This document shows positions 57,912 through 64,000 of a stretch of 64,000 nucleotides of DNA, in pieces. Below the pieces are notes generated by a model. The model worked only from the letters and a program-made list of their open reading frames with translations. It did not search any database and was not told the DNA's origin. Origin of the DNA: Conoideocrella luteorostrata (taxonomy: Eukaryota > Ascomycota > Sordariomycetes > Hypocreales > Clavicipitaceae); assembly GCA_032433595.1 (NCBI GenBank), contig JASWJB010000073.1:62001-126000 (forward strand). Reading direction: 5' to 3'. Every line of letters starts with the position of its first letter. Within the stretch, counting starts at the first letter, position 1. Both the position numbers and the translations under genes were made by a program.

Positions 57912-59005
57912 AAGAGCCGCGGGAATTGAAGAAAACGAAGCTCAGGATTTTTCATTTTATACGTGTATGTGCTTGCCATGCCCAGACATTGGCGTCTGCG
58001 CATGGCATACATGACAGGCGTTTACGGACAGATTCTTTTTTGGCCACTGTGGTTTGTAGGGGGCATAGTCAAGATCGTGTACCCATATAGCTAGAGGGGT
58101 TTTGCTTTTGGGATATGTGGAATTCAAAATGAGCATTGAAAGGACACTGCTGGCGCTGTTGTCGTTGTGACCTTGTCATACTGAATCATCGTCGACTCTG
58201 GCATCGTGCTGGACTTGAGCTGCCATTCTAACATTTCAGCACAGCAAGGCGCGATTCAAGTGTTTATCTGACTAGTATATGGGTATGCATTACAGCTACC
58301 TCTAGCAAGGCATTTACGAGGCCCTCCGTTGAGACCAAAAAACGACAAGGGTGCTGTGCGACGTTCGATAGCAAGATCTGGCTCAGCGCACGGTACGCTT
58401 TCAAAAATGTCACGGATGTAAAAGATGCCTCCTAATTATAGGCTTGGATTTAGAGCATTATATCTTTACATCTGTTGGTATGTGCATGCCCTGAACTTCC
58501 AACTTATCGTATACATTGATCAGGCAACTATAGTTTTGAACCGCCACTCCCAGCCATCTAGCAAGCGGAGCATCAAGCGACATACTATTTGAGAGGTATG
58601 AAGATGCTAAATTAGATGCGCTATAATATACCTAAATATGTGATGAAGTAGACTGGATTTCTGTAATGGTAACTGGATGTCTCTTATCGTCTAGTTCGTC
58701 GTGCTGTGGATGACTGGTGCGTGAAGTTTCCACATTGCGAATGTAATCAGGCTGGCTGAATATCATCTTTTCCCTGACCTGAAGATCATACTAGCTACAC
58801 AATGATACAAAAGTCACATGAAAATATAACTTCTCTGCATATACTCCGGAGCCAGGACGTCATCAAGTCTCGCCCTCGTACTATTTTCCTGCACTTCGTT
58901 GGACGCTATCTATTCATTGCAGAAATCTAAGTTCGGCCATACTCCCTACGTAATAATAATGCGGCTAAAGAAAGTAATCGCACTAGGTAGACCTGCGATC
59001 AGCAT
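57912..59005. other. intergenic, no gene seen
   Basis: GAR1 3' flank and spacer up to the tRNA-Thr terminator. Nothing recognised. Confidence 0.5.
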
Positions 59006-59013
59006 AAAAAAAA
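59006..59013 (-). terminator. Pol III terminator of tRNA-Thr
   Basis: Eight T on the minus strand, five bases after the tRNA 3' end. A strong Pol III stop that supports a functional gene. Confidence 0.7.
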
Positions 59014-59017
59014 GAAT

Positions 59018-59177
59018 TGTCCCCGGCGAGAGTCGAACTCGCGACCTTCGGATTGCTCCAATCTGGGATGGATCATACAAATATCTGTAATAATTGTTAA
59101 CAATTGTATCTCAGATTAATAACTTAAACTGGGGACACTAACGAGACCGACGCTTTAACCAACTAAGCCACGGAGAC
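59018..59177 (-). tRNA. tRNA-Thr (CGT) candidate with an intron of about 86 nt
   Basis: Both halves of a tRNA are present on the minus strand. The acceptor stem GUCUCCG pairs with CGGGGAC (one U-G pair); the D arm is GCUU...AAGC; the T arm is GCGAG-UUCGACU-CUCGC, perfect; the discriminator is A. The anticodon loop reads CUCGU before the interruption, giving CGU (Thr). The 160-nt locus minus a 74-nt tRNA leaves about 86 nt of intron after position 37, the canonical site. The anticodon stem UCGGU/UCCGA has a U-U mismatch at its last pair, and position 37 would be U, so the exact splice points are uncertain. A T8 terminator follows. Confidence 0.75.
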
Positions 59178-60149
59178 TAAGCATGTTTGCTGACCAATCC
59201 AAGGTTAATCTTAACTATAAAGTGTTTGAAATTTTGACACGATCCGCCCATAGTATCTACGTAAATTGGTGCTGCAATAGCGTGGGCATCGCAAAGTTTG
59301 TCATGTTTTTACTCCGTACATTAGTCGAATTTTCGGTTTCGGCAGAGGAACATTCTGCAATGGCAGATGATGTGACCGTCGTAGTTGGCGAGAAGGGCAC
59401 AATGCAAGCGGGAGAAGCACTGGCGGAAGTCGACCGTGAACAATGACAAGAGGGCACGTGGCGAGGATGGCAGTAGCACCGTCATTGAAGTACAGCTCAT
59501 CTAAGCACAATTGCTCATGACAGTCGTCGTCATCATATATGGAGTAGGCAGTCGAGGAACGTGGGGCAAGATATATTTGTCCTCGTAGATACGATCAGGA
59601 GCAGTTATCCAACGTGAAATGGCCCTATGGCACTTCACCTGGTTGCATCGCCATCTGCCCGTATTGCAATAGTCACACTATGAAGAAACACACAGCAATC
59701 AAACCAACTTCTTGGAGGTAAATCGCTCAAAAAATAAAAACGCTTCTCGACATATCTGTCTATCAACCTCACGCTGTGATTCCCCAAACTAGACTGAAAT
59801 TTCACATCCCACCTCTTTTCAGACACACCACGCGCCGACAGAGCAGAGGGACCAAGTCTACTCGTTCCTTGCCATACACAAAACGCCGCCCATTTGATCA
59901 AAGGAGGCAAATATAAAATTGGTACAGTTACTAAAGAAGGTGATTGCCCATTACAAAAGTTTTTAGCATGGCCGTGAACGCTGTAAAGCAAAAATGTGTA
60001 GCATGAAAAAAAAAACCTCGCTTGTGGGAGCATTCTTAGCCCCCTTTCGAGTGAAGTTGATTTCTGGTTTATGCCATCTTCTGAAGTCGCATAGACGGCA
60101 AAATGACGAATAGATTTTTCTTCTCATCTTGTGGTCATTGATTAAAAGT
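59178..60149. other. intergenic, no gene seen
   Basis: Upstream of tRNA-Thr and 3' flank of the zinc transporter. One CTCCGTA motif at 59313. Short open frames are not supported. Confidence 0.5.
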
Positions 60150-61983
60150 TCAATGTTGATGATTATGGTTGGTGTCACCTTGCGTTGAACCACTGCCACG
60201 ACGAGTTGACGACGCCTTGCTGGACGTTTCAGCTCCTGGGCAGCAGCCCTGCTCCTGGCAGTCATCTATACATTCTAGAAGACAGGAGTTTTCGCCGGTT
60301 CCGTCCAAACCGCCATCCATTCGCAGGGCTGCGGCGTCTCCCGCATGGCGGTGTTGTCTGTCAAGGCAGAATTCGGGCTGAATAGTAGCACTGTGAATAC
60401 CATAGCCGTGAAGACATTTTCTGGCTCTCTTGGCCAGCTGCATGTATTTCTCGCCGCTGTGTTCGTTAATCGGGAAGGCGACTTGCAGGTGCATGCTGGC
60501 GACGACCTTGGTGTCAGACAGTTGCCAGATATGTATGTGGTGGCAACTGACGACTCCAGGAAGGTGTTCAATGTCATCACGAATCTCTCGGATGCTAATA
60601 TTTTCGGGAGTAGCCTGTAGCAGAACTCGCGCAGTAGCACGAGTAAGGGGAATGGACGTCTTCAGAATGATGGCAGTAATGACAAGAGACACGGCGGGGT
60701 CACAGTAGAGCTTGCCGGGCCAGTCCGTCAACCAGATAATGAGCGCGGTGATAATTACACCCACGTTACCCAAAGCATCACCGAGTACATGAAGCATCAT
60801 GGCATTCATGCCCATGTCGGCGTGATTGTGGCCACTAGCCTTGGTTCCGGGCTTGCGTGCCTTCATGTGGTTATGATTATCATGTACACCAGAATCTCGG
60901 CGAGGACGGTGATGAGAAGAATGTGAGTGAGAATGGTTGTCAATCGTTCCGTTGTTGCCCTTTGCACCATCGAGGAGGAGCGGAGACTCCTCGTTAAATT
61001 CCGTCTCCGAGTCACCAATTACGGCGTCTTCACTTGTGTCACTTTCGGCGACAGTTCCAGCGGCCAAGCTGATGACGTCTTGTCGGAAACTGGCTGGGTG
61101 GATGCTCATGTCTTCGATACTCTGGAAGAGAGAGTGTCCACTCTTACTGGAACGCCGTCTGGCACGTCCTCGCGGCTGTCCAGGGATACGACCTCGGCTG
61201 CTGGGCTCGTCTCGGGTGGATGTATCATCTTCGAATCGTATGCGTGGGCCCTCATTTGCTCGCCTTACTATGACCTCGGGAAGAATATCTCCGACAGCGC
61301 CATCCTCGTTGGCAATGCTACTGCGGAGGCCATCTGGCACTGGGCTGCTGTCAACAGCATGGCTATGGCTATGGTCATGGTAGTCATGATCGTGATCGTG
61401 ATTGTGGCCATGTCCATCTTCTTCATCGCCGTGGGAGTGTCCGTGGCCACCGAGAACAACAAAGCCAGCAAGGTTCGATACCAAGCCAGCACATCCGACA
61501 GCCAGAATGAGAATGGGTTGGTTGATCTCGGGGGGTTCAACAAATCGAGTCAAGGCTTCGAGGATGATAGATACGCAAAGAGCAATCAGGAACACAGCGT
61601 TGAAGAAGGCGCCGAGAATTTCAGCGCGCACCCACTATCACAAGGGGGTATTAGCCAAATTATCATTGCAACGGCAAAATTGAAGGTTGCACATACCCCG
61701 AACGTAAATTCATCTGTTGTCTCTTTCTGCGCTGCCACAACAGCCCATAAGCCGATGGCGAGGGAGATAATGTCGTTGAGCTGTGTTGATGGGTCAGCAA
61801 AGATAAGCCAAAACAAGATTCAACATAAGAGTGGCGAAAAGCATAGCGGCAGCGCACCATATGAAAAGCATCCGCGGTAAGAGCAAGCGAATGAGCGACA
61901 AAACCGCAAATCAATTCGATCAAGAAGAAGGCCGTGTCAATGGCAATCATGACCTTGATGCGGGTGCTCTTGGACCAAGCCAT
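60150..61983 (-). CDS. ZRC1: cation-diffusion-facilitator zinc transporter (ZRC1/COT1 type)
   Basis: Zn2+/H+ exchanger that loads zinc (and cobalt) into the vacuole. Three exons, 61858-61983, 61697-61780 and 60150-61634 (introns 61781-61857 and 61635-61696), give 564 residues. The N-terminus has TM1 and TM2 with the metal-site pattern HSLALTADAFHMLNDIISL, then FTFGWVRAEILGAFFNAVFL. TM4 is followed by a His-rich cytosolic loop (GHGHSHGDEEDGHGHNHDHD and further His/Asp), typical of Zrc1. TM5 carries HVLGDALGNVGVIITALIIW with the second metal-binding His/Asp. The C-terminal cytosolic domain includes GVVSCHHIHIWQLSDTKVVA. The His-rich loop is long compared with yeast. No lesions. The yeast symbol marks family likeness; COT1 fits equally. 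Confidence 0.93.
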
Positions 61984-64000
61984 TTTGGACGGTGTGGTGA
62001 CAAATACAGGCGCGACAATGCGCAATGGTTTTGAGGACGTGATGTAACGTGAATGAGGGGAGCAATGGATGACCCAGCGGCGCAAGAATACCGCCCCGCG
62101 ACGTGTCTATCAGTCGACCGGAGGATGTTGGTGAGCAGCTACAAAAAAGAAGTATTTGATGAGAAAGAAAGGTTTGGGAAGAGATCGCGGGCTCCTTGAG
62201 CACGGTAGAGACACCCGGTGCACTGCGTCAAGGTTATGCCTGCAAGTGGTGGGGTCGACTGGTTGGTCGATGGTTCCAGCCAGCAATTGTACTTGGACGG
62301 CGGACGGAGTACCGAGCTTGTCAACTGTGGGCTGGTTGTATGATTGTATTAGGCCTAGCGTCGCGGAGGAACAGCCAATAAACCCGCAGATGTGGTGCCG
62401 ATTTGGTACGGTTGCAGTATGCCTGCCGGCTCCGCACCATAATAATGAGGGTTTGGTCGGGTTGGTTTGGTGAACGCTCGAACCTGTGGTGAAATAATCG
62501 GTCGTGCAGGCAGGGTCTAGTCTAGACCTCTGCATACGGTCTAGTCCGGTCAAGCGTCTTTTCACTAAATATTATGTGCATGACGTGGTAATGATCAAGT
62601 GCTTATCCAACCAATCGTGGGCTCTTTTTCCCACTCGTCTAAGCTTGTACTCGTCCCGTCAGTTCTCCGTACGGAGTAAAGTAGGGCACATTGGTTGGCC
62701 AAAGAAGATGAAAAGCAATTTGTCACATCATATAAAAACAAAAACATCCGCCCTCGTGTCCGGGCCATGTCGCGGTCTAATCAACAGTATCTAGTGATTT
62801 CCAGACCTCGCAAGTCTAAGCTGGAACAAAAAAAACTGTGACGGAATGTTCCACTGCGCTAACACTGCTTTTTCATAGCTTGGCATGTTTTATCCCGGCT
62901 GTTGGGCGTTGTTGCCGTCGCCACTCGCCCGTACGGACAATCGCCGAGCCGTCGCATACCCTTGCGTGTTCGTCTGGCAGGCATGAGGGTACCGTCGCCC
63001 AGGCATTGATTGGCGCATATGCCACACAAAGAAACTGGCATACTTTCAATCAATTGATCCTCGTGTCGATTGTTTGAAGAGAAGACCACGAGAGCGTGGC
63101 TTCCGCTCCACGACGTTGTACGACTTGCTCATCGACGGAGGCAACAGTTGACTTTATCAACCTGCCGCAGTTTGACGTTTCTGCCGACATATACATGAAA
63201 GATCCAAGATCGAATATCCGTCCCTTTACAGCAACAATAGGTATCGTAATGATACAACAATGTCAACTAATTCCCGTCTTTGCACAACGGCTGGAGCCAC
63301 ATAAGGCGCAGTGGCGGCATGGAGCTATGAAGAATTAGAACGGAGGAACATTGATGAAGTGGACAGCCGGGTGGAGAGCTGGACAAGATCTCCAAGAAAG
63401 GATGTTATGTTTTTGGGAAACCAGACTGCCCATGGTTCCGCAATTTATTCTACCTGCCAGGAATAAAAGATTGATCTGGTTCGAGGACCTTTCGGCCCGC
63501 GTCTAGAGGCCTGGGCTTTCGGCTACCATAAACCTCAGGTGACGTTCTCCTCCATGTTGGCAGCTCACCTACAGAATATGTTGGAGGTATAATACTCCAG
63601 ATGTTGCGACATGGCGAAGACAGGGTGAATGCCAGGGAGGCATACTCCTTAGTCATGAGGGAACAACTGCTCATGTTACTTACCCCGCCCGAAGATGATC
63701 TATCTTCCCTTGAGCTACGTTCGTCACGTAACACAACAGGTTAATGGAAGTGGTGTTCTCCGTATGTTGACAGCTTCGAAGTCCCGCTCAGTTCAGCTTC
63801 CATGCAAACGCGTTGCTACAGGTTGACGGGAATGTTTCCGCAAGACTCAACATCTGTAGTGGGCTAATAAAATCTGGCCAGTATATGGGGTATATCTGTC
63901 GTCATCCAGAACAGTTAGAGTAATGGATCGCTTGCCGATACCTTGGTTCTGCGCAACTTTTACCCAATCAAACCAAAAAGTGCTTTCACTGCAATCAATG
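61984..64000. other. 2-kb right end without a supportable gene
   Basis: Upstream region of the zinc transporter, then spacer. A palindromic motif copy, CTCCGTACGGAGTA, lies at 62665. A minus-strand open frame of 94 codons at 63450-63734 has no recognisable family features and is not called. Confidence 0.5.

Noticed and set aside
57367..58014. Second long plus-strand frame over GAR1
   Set aside because: Alternative frame of the RGG-coding DNA; the other frame carries the Gar1 domain and splices to a proper start.
60927..61880. Plus-strand frame of over 300 codons opposite the zinc transporter
   Set aside because: Anti-sense reading; the minus strand has the full transporter profile with His-rich loop and conserved splice sites.
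63450..63734. Minus-strand open frame of 94 codons near the right edge
   Set aside because: No family features, overlaps no conserved neighbour, and length is expected by chance; I could not tie it to a mobile element.

Overview
This window is nuclear DNA of a filamentous ascomycete (Pezizomycotina). The genes are split by short GT-AG introns, mostly 54-112 nt. The families fit too: a fungal NADPH oxidase A, a multi-PAS hybrid histidine kinase, an intracellular GH18 chitinase, a NACHT-type NLR and a LaeA-like methyltransferase. Gene content and the abundant TACTCCGTACGGAGTA-type motif suggest a Sordariomycete, perhaps Hypocreales/Clavicipitaceae. That placement is inference only; no phylogenetic marker was compared.

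Layout. 1-11 kb (all minus strand) holds housekeeping genes: the N-terminal two thirds of the rRNA/tRNA cytidine acetyltransferase KRE33/NAT10 (runs off the left edge), the mitoribosomal mS38/COX24 protein, the Mpv17 family protein SYM1, and a large SMP/C2 membrane-contact protein. 11.9-13.1 kb carries a tRNA-Ser(AGA) and an F-box protein. 15.8-23 kb holds signalling genes in convergent orientation: noxA (plus), preceded by a roughly 740-nt stretch without any ATG, and a hybrid histidine kinase of about 1,380 residues (minus). After a 4.7-kb interval without a recognisable gene come WSS1 (DNA-protein crosslink protease), an amidase, a DUF1776 protein, YTH1 (CPSF30) and a five-exon LaeA-like methyltransferase (27.6-37.7 kb).

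37.7-49.5 kb looks like an accessory pocket. It begins with 4.4 kb without a gene. Next is a chitinase whose DxxDxDxE motif reads DGIDIAWE (third Asp replaced by Ala). Last is the broken remains of an NLR receptor (alpha/beta-hydrolase, NACHT, about twelve 33-residue HEAT-like repeats) with at least eleven stops or frameshifts.

49.5-64 kb returns to conserved genes: an unknown conserved protein, a plasma-membrane-type syntaxin, the MEMO protein MHO1, the H/ACA snoRNP protein GAR1, a tRNA-Thr(CGT) candidate with an intron of about 86 nt, and a ZRC1/COT1-type zinc transporter. The last 2 kb has no supportable gene.

The housekeeping genes do not form a functional cluster and there are no operons. 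Exon boundaries were placed by hand, by joining reading frames across GT-AG sites so that conserved family motifs continue. They are predictions, not transcript evidence.
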